From Isoetes taiwanensis (taxonomy: Eukaryota > Streptophyta > Lycopodiopsida > Isoetales > Isoetaceae): a stretch of DNA of 64,000 nt. This document shows, piece by piece, positions 10,951-21,776 of the stretch (its first letter is position 1; each line of letters opens with the position of its first letter). The notes beneath the pieces are model-generated. The model had not been told where the DNA came from. It saw only the letters and a program-made list of their open reading frames with translations, and did no database searches. The stretch covers positions 4,321,606-4,385,605 of the forward strand of contig JAJEKV010000052.1 of NCBI GenBank assembly GCA_021234155.1. The letters run 5' to 3'. The translations under genes and the position numbers were made by a program.

Positions 10951-11406
10951 AACAACCAACACATAACTACTATTAACATTAATTAACACAACCATTACAT
11001 CTAACACTTTTAAATTAAAACCCCCTTGAAACCCCCTTTGGTTTGGGTGCATATTCACACGGGGGTTGACTCCGGGCAACGAGAGATGTTGGATAGGCAT
11101 ATTCATCTCTTATTCCTTAATCTACACCGTACGTAAAGTTCCTCGTTTGTGGGGTATGCAAGTACAAAATTTGCTATACTGTATAACAAGATTTACAAAA
11201 TACTATAAGATTTCAAGCAAAATACTATATGGTGTTGATTTTGTACGTGCAAAACATAATTAAAAGGGCTCTCGCTGCCCTACGTCACCCCCCGTGTGAA
11301 TATGCACCCAAACCAAAGGTGGTCTAAGGGGGATTTTAATTTAAATGTATTGGACCCAATGGTTGTGTTCATTAATGTTAATGGTAGTTATGTGTTGGTT
11401 GTTATA
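10951..11406. mobile_element. Foldback / MITE-like element, copy 1
   Basis: Two arms of about 140 bp are inverted copies of each other. The left arm runs from CAACCAACACATAACTAC to GGGCAACGAGAG; the right arm runs from CTCTCGCTGCCC to GTAGTTATGTGTTGGTTG. Both contain GTGCATATTCACACGGGGG or its complement. The loop between them is about 180 bp of AT-rich DNA with the phrase GGGGTATG and repeated ACTATA words. No coding frame. Confidence 0.75.
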
Positions 11407-11489
11407 CTAAAAAAAATTTTGGGCCCTAAAAAAATCAAACATACGTAAAAACATGTAAAACATGCAAAACTCCTATGATTTTCTTTCTA

Positions 11490-11556
11490 ACCTTCAACCT
11501 CTCTCACTCTTGCAACAATGCTATATAACCTTCAACCTCTCTCACTCTTGCAACAA
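11490..11556 (+). repeat. Tandem duplication, 37-bp period
   Basis: CCTTCAACCTCTCTCACTCT followed by TGCAACAAT occurs twice, starting near 11491 and 11528. Confidence 0.8.
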
Positions 11557-13500
11557 TAAGTCCTGCAACTATATGTAGCAATCTAGAAACATATACCATG
11601 GAATTAAAAAGATGGAATATTTTGTTATGCAAGCCATGAGAACACCTTGGACAACCCAAGCCACTCACATTGCAGAATGTGACATGTGAATCCCTGCCGC
11701 GGTAACACCATACACAAAGAACTCGAGTAACATCAAGCAATAAACCCATTCGATCATTGGTACATAAATGACTCAATTTATAGTGCTTCTAAATAAAATG
11801 CAAAAAATGGAGCATTAAATCTTATAGAGGCTAGCCTGCAATTTACAAGCAAAGGAATGATAGTTCAGTAACAAAAAACAAAAATGCACATTCCTTGCAT
11901 TTGCTTTCAACAACAAAGCTTCAAATTTTAGAAGTTCAAATGCAATACGGTTGCAATTCTATGCCACAACCTATAAAACGGGGCTGCCGTGTTTATAAAT
12001 CATGCTCTTGTGAAAGAGTTATCTTGTTGCCAAATTTTGTTCATGCCTGGTTTACAGTTCATTGCTAAAATCGCCAACTGCAATCAATGCTAACCTAACC
12101 TAGCTTCCTGGATAAAAAAAGCACCAACATTTAGGAATCTTGAACTAGCTACATTGAAGCTACAAACGTTTGCAAATCTTCTTAAAAAAATTCCACAAAC
12201 AAATTCCATCCGAGTAGATCAGAATCCCACCAAACACACCATCTAAGAGCATTTGCCAAGTCTCCTCATCTTCTACAGCGTTTAGCCCATCAATTAGCTG
12301 ATATGGCTAAAGAATTTTGCTATGATATGGCTGAAGAATTGTGCTACCATTAGCAATAAACCTGTACAACAAATGTATCAGTTGGCCAGGTTCAATGTTG
12401 GGCTCTAAAGAGGGGTCCCAAGAACGAAGTTTGATCATGGTCTAGAACTTTGTGAAGAACAAGCTTAGATCCTAGCATAACTTCCTTAATGTAGATTGAG
12501 TGGGACGGCCTGGAGATGCAATGGGAGGAGGGAGACAGATGTGTGGCATATGGCGTGAAATAAAGAATGGAACAGGGGTTTTCACACTACTTGTTGAAGC
12601 TTGAAAGGCTCATACCTTGATAAGACGAAACCAACGAATCCCCGAACTCGCCTCGGCATACTTGTCATGCGGGTAAGCACAGGCCCGCCACTAGTCATCC
12701 AGATTAGAGAAGATATTTTTGCTCCTAGAGAAGGAAAGATTTGCAGAAACAATTCAAGGTATCAAAAATTAGAGAACAGATGCAGTATTAAACCGCTGAA
12801 GATAGTTCTCGGGTCGATGAAACCGGTGATTTGTGGAAGACCCACAACAAAAATCACCAAAAGAAAATTCGTGCTTCAGCATAGCCTAGATAGATTTCCC
12901 GCTTTCTGGCATTCCCGAGCTTCCCTATGGAACTATCTCTGCTGTGATCTCCTCTACTCTCTGATTGGGGCGACATAACCTTACCTAAAAATTGGCCAAA
13001 AGGCAATAGTTGCACATGTCTTTGATTTCGTCCAACCGGGGCACACTAACATGTAGCAACAACCAGCAACCAGCGAGCCCTAAAGTGCGACCAGCGAACC
13101 CTAAAATATGTAGCTTCAATACTTCATGCCTCTGCTATTCTGAAGCTTCCACATGCCATAGCCATAGCTGCCTAGCCCGCCATAGCCAAGAAACTGGAGA
13201 AGAATTGGATTTTGTTAAAAAATTTATGGTAAAAAGCCTCAATTATAGACCTTAAATAACCATTTCCGTTACTAATCTGCGACCATTCTATAGAAATACT
13301 AACAGCCGCTTCATTAATCTCTTCATTAATCTCGACAACAGAATCTTATCTTGCTAATCCCTGTTGTTGCAGATTTGCAAGCCCTGTTTCGTGCCCTAAA
13401 ATGCTATCCACGAGGCTTGCATGTTGAGCCCCTAAAATAAAAAGAGGGCTTTTGTTGTGAGCCCTTGGATGTTGGACCATTGAAAAAAAAAAGCTAAATC
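11557..13500. other. Unassigned sequence, no gene recognised
   Basis: Several short open frames occur on both strands (such as 12601-12978 plus), but none shows a recognisable domain or consistent coding pattern. Confidence 0.45.
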
Positions 13501-13501
13501 A

Positions 13502-14013
13502 ACGATTAAGAAATGGTGCACTCTAGATGTACGCATTAGTACATCCATTCGAATACGCCATGAAATCTTAGGAAAACCTTTGTGAAAAACGTACAAAAAG
13601 ACAAAGAAAACCCCCTGTTATTATGCTACATATTCACACGGGGGTGACTCCGGGCAACGAGAGCTGTTGGATAGGCATATTCACCCCTTATTCCTTAATC
13701 TACACCGTACACAAAGTTCCTCGTTTGTGGGGTATGGATGTATGGAATTTGCTATACTGTATAACAAGATTTGCAAAATACTATAAGATTTGAGATAATA
13801 TACTATATGGTGTTGATTTTGTACGTACAAAATATAATTATAGGGGCTCTCGCTGCCCTACGTCACCCCCCGTGTGAATATGCACCCAAACCAAAGGGGG
13901 TTTCAAGGGGGTTTTAATTTAAAAGTGTTAGATGTAATGGTTGTGTTAATTAATGTTAATAGTAGTTATGTGTTGGTTGTTATAATAAAAAACAATTTGG
14001 GCCCTTCGGGCCC
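13502..14013. mobile_element. Foldback / MITE-like element, copy 2
   Basis: The core (about 13625-13900) and the right arm (to about 13985) match copy 1 closely in the same orientation, including CCGGGCAACGAGAG, TACACCGTAC and CCCCCCGTGTGAATATGCACCC. The left arm differs: only the 25 or so bases next to the core match. The rest (13502-13625) instead resembles 16317-16450. The right end carries the perfect palindrome GGGCCCTTCGGGCCC (13999-14013). Confidence 0.7.
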
Positions 14014-14878
14014 TAACAAAGCAAGCATAAGTATTATACTGATATGTTTATTTAAAACAACTTAGCTTATTCATTATTCATTCATTATCAGTAATTTAAA
14101 TATTACAATACAAGAATCTAGTTCATGAAGGATCAAATGCAACACACCATTTATTCCACTCTAAACAATGCACAACTATTCTAGAAATACAATGCACAAA
14201 TTTTCATTTATAGAATGTGGACAAATTGAATTAGAAATATAATCCCTAGAAACACATTTCATTGTAATCTCAATTCCCTGCATTGCATACCAAGGGCTGC
14301 CCAAATATACACAAATACACTGTTATAAAATGGGCAAAACAACAATAACATCAACAATAACATAATAAGGTCTGCTGAAGAGGGTCACGATGCTCAATAA
14401 GCTTACATAAATGTGATAATAAGGCTCGTATTCATTGAAAGAAATATGCAAGGTAATCACATGGATAAAGGCCAATCATATCTCATCTGCAACTTGCATG
14501 GTAATCATTGCATATGCTGGATTATAAAAGCTGATCCTACTGTCAGTGGTGTAAAGGAAGCTATTAATTCCTCATTAAGAATCATCAGCTATCTCTGTAA
14601 CACTCTTTCACTTCCAACGATGTGCACTTACTTGGAAACCCAGGCTCTTATTTCATTTCTCCAGAAAATAACTTGACCTGTTATGAAGCTGGCAAGTTGC
14701 CTGATATGAAGTCCCACATTCATCGATGGAAAGCACGCAGGCTAATAAATTCCAATGCCAGCAATTACATCTAGTACAATCTTCAGTAACTTACTCGCCT
14801 ATCAAATCAAGTCCAATAACAAGGAATGAAACCCCTTGAAACAGAAGAAAGTAGAAATGCACCCCTTTGGCTCGTCAC
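14014..14878. other. Unassigned AT-rich sequence
   Basis: No domain or RNA gene recognised. Short frames such as 14413-14676 on the plus strand lack coding character. Confidence 0.4.
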
Positions 14879-14982
14879 CTGAAATACCTCAACATCATCG
14901 TGAATCCTCCGAGTCGCACCTGGATCTCTTGTCAAAATAGCAGGCCGCACAGGAAAAGCCCGATAAAAAGAAGCATAACCGG
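14879..14982 (-). other. Possible host exon of unknown protein
   Basis: On the minus strand this 104-bp piece is bounded by TTTTCTGTACAG (acceptor) and CAG|GTGACG (donor). It reads GYASFYRAFPVRPAILTR then DPGATRRIHDDVEVFQ without a stop, a composition that looks like real protein. I do not recognise the family. Another candidate lies upstream on the same strand: an ATG at about 15936 reading MEALVVAVPPNLALTLQ and reaching a GCAG|GTGG donor at about 15853, possibly a transit-peptide exon. Linking them is inference, and the absence of other exons favours a remnant. Confidence 0.3.
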
Positions 14983-16310
14983 CTGTACAGAAAAGAGCTC
15001 ACTCTTGCTTTGTGGCCGAATAGCAACATAAGTTAAAGCACATGCAGACGTTTTGTTTCAGACAAATTTACAACAGTACACTGGAGGGTGTAAAAAATCA
15101 AATAAAAAACACAAAATGCTTAAGCCTTAGACATTAGAAATGGGAGGCAACTGTTCCAGTGCAAATTGCAAAGTTGCTGCTAGCAGAAAGATTAGACACA
15201 GGGCAATCTTGACTTTTCCAATATACTCACGTGAACACTCTGGACTGGAACCTGCTGGTACCAATATTGTTTGACATAAGAAATTGCAAACAATGTCATT
15301 TGAAATTACGTTCAGCAGTTCATCCATTTATCCATTTGAATGGATCTAGTCGGCCATCATTTTCCTGCATACGCATTTTTTAGGAATAAGACTTTAGCAC
15401 TATCAAACGAATTCCAAACCCAACTATAGCCTAGTATGACTTGTAGGGCATGCCTTGGAAAATCATAGAAACACCAAGACAGTAAATGGTTTAATGCTAA
15501 ACTATAAATAAAACCTCATGGATGCCAGCTTATCTCATTGATCGTTGTACACTTAAGCTTCCATACATTTCTTCAGAGCAATCGTTTCAGATTTTTATGG
15601 GATCCTCAATTCTGCTACCAGAATCAAGATAGTGTTACAAACTCACGACATAGGTAAGAATTTGCAAGGTCTGTTGAATTTGCAAGGTCTGTTGAATTGC
15701 AAGGTCTGTGCAGATTAATATTATCTGATCCCCTCTCTACAGTGGCCACACCAGCCATACACATGACCCTCAGAAAAGAAAACCTGTTAGCTTTCCAAGA
15801 AATGAAAGATCAACTCCATCTCACTACAAAAAAAGAGTCTGATAGAAATCGATCCACCTGCCATCACCAGGCTGGAACAGTTTAGCCTTTGCAAAGTTAG
15901 AGCAAGATTGGGAGGCACCGCCACAACAAGAGCTTCCATGGCAAATGGATTGCCCACTGGCAGCCGACAACCAAGCAGGATCCTTCCGGCTTCAAGGCGC
16001 AAACAAGACGCTCCCATAAAAATAAGGCAACAAATAAAAGAACGAACCTGGAATAGATGCCCCTAGCAACTCGCCCGCATGCCACGCTAGACGTAGCACC
16101 CAGGCTGTGCAACAAGGTAAGAAAATAGGCTTAGCTGATCCGACATGATCTATGCCCTGTCGAATATGGAAGAGGACCAGATACGGCATAGGCAGAACAA
16201 CAGGGTCTCGAGCCTTGCATGTAAAGCAAGGAAAAAATACTTTTTGTTAGCATACAACCTTAAATTATAAAAAATATATATCAAAATTTAAGGATTCAAC
16301 CATTGGAAAG
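14983..16310. other. Mostly unassigned; short triplication at 15661-15710
   Basis: The word TTGCAAGGTCTGTTGAA is repeated about three times at 15661-15710. A hydrophobic stretch can be read on the minus strand at about 15235-15127 (YIGKVKIALCLIFLLAA) but has no supporting context. Confidence 0.35.
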
Positions 16311-16462
16311 CGTCACGAAAATTAAAGTGACCGTATGTGCACTCTAGATATACCGATTAGTACGTCTCATGGAATACTATCAACAAATCATATAAAAACC
16401 TTAGGAAAAAAAGTACAAAAATACAAAAACAACCCCCCGTTATAATGCTAGATATTCAAACA
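16311..16462 (+). repeat. Partial third copy of the foldback-associated sequence
   Basis: GTGCACTCTAGATATACCGA through ACCCCCCGTTATAATGCTAG and ATATTCAAAC resembles 13518-13640 next to foldback copy 2. The core and right arm are missing; the sequence switches at about 16462 to the hAT remnant. Confidence 0.55.
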
Positions 16463-16805
16463 GTGGCATTGGCACCCTATGTTGTGTAAACTTGGGAAAT
16501 CTTTCTCCAACACCTCACCTGCTAGCTTGAGTTTGCTGCATTGTCCATAACAACACGATATATTTCTTTCGTCCCAAGGTTTTCAACGATCACCTTTGTT
16601 CTTTCATAAATCCAAGTCACTGACTTTAATTTATTCTTGGTCTCTACAAACTTTGAAAATGCCTCATCTCCTGGATAACAATCATGTACTTAATAAGGTG
16701 ATCTTTGTTTATATTGCTCTCGATGATTAGCCATCAATAGTAAATCCTAAATTGACATATTGTTGGTATTTGCTAACAATGAGACAAGAATTGTTGTACT
16801 GATTG
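16463..16805 (-). pseudogene. hAT transposase remnant (DUF659-like region)
   Basis: On the minus strand an in-order set of motifs can be read across frame changes: AFSKFVETKNKLKSVTWIYE, then VIVENLGTKEIYRVVMDNAA (about 16590-16531), then LAGEVLEKDFPSLHNIGCQC (about 16526-16467). The series V(V/M)xDNAANxxxAGxxLxxxxPxLxxxxCxxHC is the usual layout of the DUF659 / hAT catalytic region in plant transposases. One frameshift sits just after DNAAN. The gypsy element beginning at 16811 inserted into this remnant, whose continuation would lie beyond 34275. Confidence 0.65.
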
Positions 16806-16810
16806 GAAGC
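16806..16810 (+). other. Target-site duplication GAAGC (left)
   Basis: GAAGC lies directly before the LTR start TGTTGACC. The identical pentamer follows the LTR end GGGGGCAACA at 34271-34275. Five base pairs is the usual duplication length for Ty3/gypsy integrase. Confidence 0.85.
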
Positions 16811-18377
16811 TGTTGACCCTCAACCTAGCTTCAAAGGTCAACCACAATAAGCCAACTTGAGTATAAACCCAAATTGGGGTTAGGACCTCCAGATCACTTA
16901 AGGTGATCAGTCTATGTAAGATAAATCTAGCAAAAGAGCCAAAAACTCAAAGTTTCATACCTTTCCCATTTCTAGAAAATGGAACCTCGATTCAAATTGG
17001 TGCAGCAATCGATAATGGATTGAATTTTTGGGTCAGATGATTTAGACTGGCACAAAAAAGTTGCAGGAATCTAATGGTGAAATCCCTGACCGAGTCAAAT
17101 CATCATCCTGAGAGATATTCAAGCTTAAAGTGGGGTCACAAATTGGTCAATGGCAGTCAAACTGGAAAACAGTGATCAGAAAAATGGAACTAGAGTTTCT
17201 GACCACTTTTTTGGGAATTTTCAAAGCCAATATATCACAAGGGTAGTTTGGAGTGTGGGCATGAGGTCAGATCTTCATTTGGGTGCTCATAGGTATTTTT
17301 GCATTCGGATTTGGCAAAATACAGTCAAGAACAGTCAAAACAGAGTGCAAATTTTCCTAACTCGAGTTGTAAATGGAATTTTTTAGTTTTCTCAAAGCAT
17401 ATGGGTCTCAGATGTCTCAGGGATTGAGGGCAATTGGACCAAAAGCAATTAAGAACATCGGGTAATTTCCTGTAAGATTTTTTGAAAGACAAAATTATTA
17501 AGAATCATATCAGAGAGAATTTTTTCAACTGAGCATCAAATTTTCATTGATATGGAGGTAAATCAATCATAATAATAATGAATAATAGTACTTCAATACT
17601 TCAAATGCAGGGAAATATCAATCTCAGGTCGTCAAATAATTTTAGAAGATAAAATCAACCAAATCTCTTTGGATCTGATCGAGGAATGCTCAGAGACTTC
17701 AAAAATCCTTCAAGTCATGCTTAGCACTGATCACTGTAAGGTTAGAGCGCTTCTGGGCCTTCGAAAATTGCCTGTGTATGTTTGTTCCTGTATATGGGTT
17801 TGATTTTGAGATTCCCGGGGTTACAGACCATAATTTTAGGCTTAATGTATTGCTGGGATGGAAAGAATAGAATAATGGAAACTCAAAAAGATGTGCATGG
17901 GTGATGATAGAAAAATATCTTAATGGTAATATTATGAAAAGAGAAGGAGAATGTGGGTAGAGAAATATTTGAGATGAACAACTTGGCAAATATGGTAAAG
18001 AGATGGGCACAATGGTCAAATAATGGCAGTGGGAAATAAGGCATGAATATAGAGGTAGAAAAGAAAGAGAGAACCTAGGATTTGGTGCCATGTGTACAGG
18101 AATCTTCCAGAATTCTTAACTTCCAAACTTCAAAAGATGTCTTCCAAACTTCATAACCCAGATCCTTCTAGAGTATTATCTTGACTAAGCATTTGACCCC
18201 GAATAAAATATCTCTTGTGAACTTGAGCTCTTGTTGACCTGAAAAGTAAACATCCTTTGACCTCCATATCAATGTTGGATATCAAGATCTTCCAAACTTT
18301 GATCTAGTCTTTCAAGATGAATTGACCTAGTTTGAATGCATAGATCACAATTAGCATGTTGCCCCTTGGGGGCAACA
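16811..18377 (-). repeat. 3' LTR of the minus-strand gypsy element
   Basis: 1,567 bp running from TGTTGACCCTCAACC to CCCCTTGGGGGCAACA (plus-strand reading). The first 735 bp match 22893-23627 nearly base for base, and the last 445 bp match 33816-34270. Terminal words TGTTG and CAACA are inverted repeats. ORFs inside it are not genes. Confidence 0.9.
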
Positions 18378-18382
18378 TCTCG

Positions 18383-18960
18383 CACTACAAAATTAACGCC
18401 CTGTTACGACGTATATTACGACGTCCAGACGTCGTTTGCACGTCGATGATCGACGTCAAAACGTCGATAAACGACGTCTATTTCGACGTCTGAGCGTCGA
18501 TAAGCGACCTTTATGCGTCGCTATACGCTGCGTCAATCGGCGTCGTCTTAAAGCGGCGACGGCGTCGCTCAACGTCGTTATTGTGTACACGGAGTCGACC
18601 CGCGCGGCACCGCCGCCCCGCGGATCGCCAGCCCGGCCTACCGGGCGCGGGCGATGAGCTGGCAATGTCGTTAAACGACGAAAAACGACACGTCATCATG
18701 TTGCGTGTCATGCGTCCAGCGTGGCATTGCCAGCGCATAGTGCTGACGTGGCGGCCACGTGTTAAACGTCGTTCAACGACGTTCCTGCGTGACTGTCACC
18801 TGTCTGCTGGCGTGGCAGCCACGCCATCACATCACGTCGTTCAACGGCGTTCGACGGCGTGCGGCCGCTGCCGGCGTCGAGATCTAATGATGAGTGGCGA
18901 TACGCGGCGCGACCGCGCCATCAACGCCGTTAAACGACGATCAAGGAATTTTGAAAAAAA
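18383..18960 (+). mobile_element. CACTA-type transposon end with subterminal repeats
   Basis: CACTACAAAA at 18383 is the typical CACTA (En/Spm) terminus. It is followed by a dense series of ACGTCG / CGACGTC words in both orientations through about 18545 and again near 18670-18950, typical of subterminal transposase-binding repeats. The region is very GC-rich compared with the AT-rich tract that starts at 18955. I did not find the opposite terminus (TTTTGTAGTG), so the element is partial or its other end has decayed. The frames here (such as 18436-18657 and 18581-18994) are likely fortuitous. Confidence 0.65.
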
Positions 18961-20345
18961 AAATATTTATTTAATATTATTCAATATTATTTAACGGACA
19001 GTTAATATTCATATTCAAAATTAACAAATATTTAATATAAATAAATATTTAGTAATATTTATTAATATTAAATAATATTAATATTAACAATAATATTAAT
19101 AGTATTAATAAATATTAAATATGAACAAAATAAATCGAGAATAAAAATTTAAAAATTTAAAAATTCGAAAAATAGAAACAAATATTGATTAAATTATATT
19201 AGTATTCAGTATCATGGTAGATAAGCATTATTATTTAATATGTAATTAAATGTTTAATAAATCTAAGAATAAAAAAATAGAATCGAGCATAAAATTAACA
19301 TAACAAAAAAAAAATCACAAATAATAAGAACAAAGCATAAAAAATTTAGATTGAATTCAATTAATATATTTCACAATGTAATTTGCACATTACAAAATAT
19401 ATTGAGTCTTTAGTTGTTGCTCTCTTCTTCTTCTTCTTCTTCTTCTTCTTCTTCTTCTTCTTCTTCTTCTTCATTGGCGCCTTCGTCTTCATTTACCTGC
19501 ATTATATTGTATCGCAACAATTAGTTCATTGTAGTCACAAATAATTATCTAATGAAAATGGCTGGTCCCCTAAGCCAAAACAAGAAAATGGCTGGTCCCC
19601 TAAGCCATGTGATGTCAAAAGTGAATAACTAGAGGGGTCTTCAACTTTGTACCAAGGTGTCTAAGTGGGAACATAGAATGAGAGTGTAAAGTGCAAATGT
19701 TGATGAAATGAGTGTGAATGTGATGATAGAATGATGTGAGTGGAGTATGGTGAGTGAAAAAAGGTAGGAGTGAATGTGAACATGACAGAATGGTGATGGA
19801 ATGGAGATGAAGTGAGTGTGCAAGTATTGAGATTTTGCCAAAACAAGAAAATGCATGTCTTCTCCTTGACCTTCAAAAATTGCAACTCTGCTATGGTGGT
19901 AAATATGAATTGCAGAGTGCTTTCTTCTTTTGGGAATGAAAACAAGAATAAGGAGTTTAAATGGAAGGCAGGACTACTTATGACAAATGAAAAAATGGAG
20001 GAAGGGTGCACCTGTCATGGAAACACACAAACTAATTAGTCTCAGATACTCACAACTCTGTTATGATGGTGAAGATGATTTTGCAGAGTGCTGTCAAGAT
20101 ATGGAAAAAAGAATAGAAGGCTGAATAGATGGTAGGAATGCTTTAAGACAGATGAATAGAGATGGAAGAAGGATGCTCCTGCATATGACACTTGGTAATC
20201 ATTAGTAACAATCCTTTTCTTGGGATCACTTGTACTGTTATCTGGTCAGCCCATCCTATAAACATAAAACCAACTTATTAGAGTAATGTGCTCAAAAGTC
20301 AAATTGATCTAACTACTCTAAACCTACTGTAGATCCTTAAGCGTT
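18961..20345. other. AT-rich and low-complexity 3' region of the gypsy element
   Basis: 18955-19380 is extremely AT-rich with AATATTATT words. (CTT)n occupies 19424-19472. AAAATGGCTGGTCCCCTAAG followed by CCA occurs twice at about 19555 and 19587. Two diverged direct repeats of about 150 bp (19871-20020 and 20046-20185) share CAACTCTG, TTGCAGAGTGCT and GGATGGAAG-like phrases. No protein domain was recognised. Part of this may belong to the CACTA-like insertion. Confidence 0.5.
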
Positions 20346-21776
20346 TTAATGTAAAAAGAGGAACAAGCAAGCATGCTGGTCCCAATACCTTTTCAAATGC
20401 AAGATATTGATAGGGTTTGGCAATGGCATTCCTGAAGCAACCTCTTGTAACCAATAAGAGTTGGTACCTGCAGATTCTAGCACTACAAAGGGTCCTTCCC
20501 AAATATTATCAAATTTGCCAGCTGAATCTTCCTTTGACTTATTCCATTTGAGGACAAGCTCTCCCTTCCTAAAAGTACCTTGTATTTTATGTGCAGCCTT
20601 GAATGCAGCCAGATCTTTAGACTTTTTTAACAAATTAGTGTTCTCAGCCTCCATTCTATATTCATCTAGATGTAACAAGGCATCCAATCTTTCCTGCAAG
20701 GCATGTTCAAAAGGTAAGCATAATTTATGAGCTAACCTCAAAGAAGGTAACTCAAGTTCTACTGGTAAAACTGCCTCTATGGCATAAACTAAATTGAAAG
20801 GTGTGTGATTTGTAGTTGTTTTGATGGTGACTCTATAAGCCCAAAGTGCATCCACTATTTTGACATGCCAATCCCTCTTGTTAACCTCAACTGTCTTTAG
20901 CAGAATATTTTTCAACACTTTGTTAGTAGCTTCAGCTTGTCCATTACCTTGAGGATAGTATGACGAGCTTTTAGTATGCTTGACCTTCAAAATACTCAAC
21001 AAGTTAGCAATGACTTCATTAACAAAAGGTGTACCCCTATCAGAATGCAACTGGAAAGGAATACCAAACCTAGAACAAACATATTCATGTAAAAACCTTG
21101 CAGTTGTGAAGGCATTGGCCTGCCTCAAAGGTATAGCTTCTGCCCACTTGGTGAAATAATCTGTGGCCACGATAATATGTTGATGTTGACATGTAGAAGA
21201 AGGATTAATGGGGCCAATATAATCTAGCCCCCAAATTTGAAAAGGTCCTGGAGATATGATAGGTAATAAAATTCTTTTGCTAAAAATTTGACATTGATGG
21301 CAAGTTTTTATGATCTCATAGCAATCTCTAAAAACAGTAGGCCAGTAATATCCAGACCTGAGAATCTTTTTTGTTGTAGTATCCCCAGCAAAATGTCCTC
21401 CACATATACCTTTATGCATCTCCCTGATAATTAAGGCAGACTCATCTTCATTTACACATCTCAACAAGATTTCATCTCGGTTGACTTTGCACAAGACATT
21501 GTCTATCAACTTGAATTGTCTGCACTTGTCCTTAAATCTCCTTTTCTGGCTTGGAGTGAGGCTTGGAGAGATGATCCCATATTGTAAAAAATATCTAATA
21601 GGTTGCTGCCATCCTCCCTTGGCTTGATCTCCTTGAGTTACCTCTAAATGTGCCACTGCAAGTGAAGTGTCAGTAGTGTCCAATTCATCTTCATGGTCAA
21701 AAAATATGTAAGGCAAGTAGAGGCTAGGGTTTCGTGCCAAATGCAACTCTTTTACAGAAATATTATAACTTTGCAA
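20346..21776 (-). CDS. Ty3/gypsy integrase, intact frame
   Basis: The 476-residue open frame carries a complete integrase, the enzyme that joins retrotransposon cDNA to host DNA in the nucleus. An HHCC zinc-binding domain is present (H121, H128, C159, C162 in MHKGICGGHF and CHQCQ). The catalytic triad is D185 (WGLDYIG), D246 (LHSDRGTPF) and E282 (GNGQAEATNK), with exactly 35 residues between the second Asp and the Glu (DD35E). A C-terminal GPF motif is at about 428-430 (WEGPFVVLESAG). Residues about 40-70 resemble the linker that normally follows RNase H. The nominal start is only the first ATG of the frame; in an intact element this would be part of a Pol polyprotein. The frame is free of stops although RT and RNase H are missing upstream. 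Confidence 0.9.
   Translation of the reverse strand: MQSYNISVKELHLARNPSLYLPYIFFDHEDELDTTDTSLAVAHLEVTQGDQAKGGWQQPIRYFLQYGIISPSLTPSQKRRFKDKCRQFKLIDNVLCKVNRDEILLRCVNEDESALIIREMHKGICGGHFAGDTTTKKILRSGYYWPTVFRDCYEIIKTCHQCQIFSKRILLPIISPGPFQIWGLDYIGPINPSSTCQHQHIIVATDYFTKWAEAIPLRQANAFTTARFLHEYVCSRFGIPFQLHSDRGTPFVNEVIANLLSILKVKHTKSSSYYPQGNGQAEATNKVLKNILLKTVEVNKRDWHVKIVDALWAYRVTIKTTTNHTPFNLVYAIEAVLPVELELPSLRLAHKLCLPFEHALQERLDALLHLDEYRMEAENTNLLKKSKDLAAFKAAHKIQGTFRKGELVLKWNKSKEDSAGKFDNIWEGPFVVLESAGTNSYWLQEVASGMPLPNPINILHLKRYWDQHACLFLFLH

Noticed and set aside
15822-15833. Second CACTACAAAA word, possible CACTA end
   Set aside because: Same orientation as the one at 18383, no subterminal repeats beside it, and no partner end. 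Likely chance.
18436-18994. Overlapping ORFs on both strands in the GC-rich segment
   Set aside because: They consist of the ACGTCG subterminal repeats of the CACTA-like end.
19641-20039. Ser/His/Phe-rich ORFs on both strands
   Set aside because: Located in degenerate direct repeats between the integrase and the 3' LTR, without any domain or conserved pattern.
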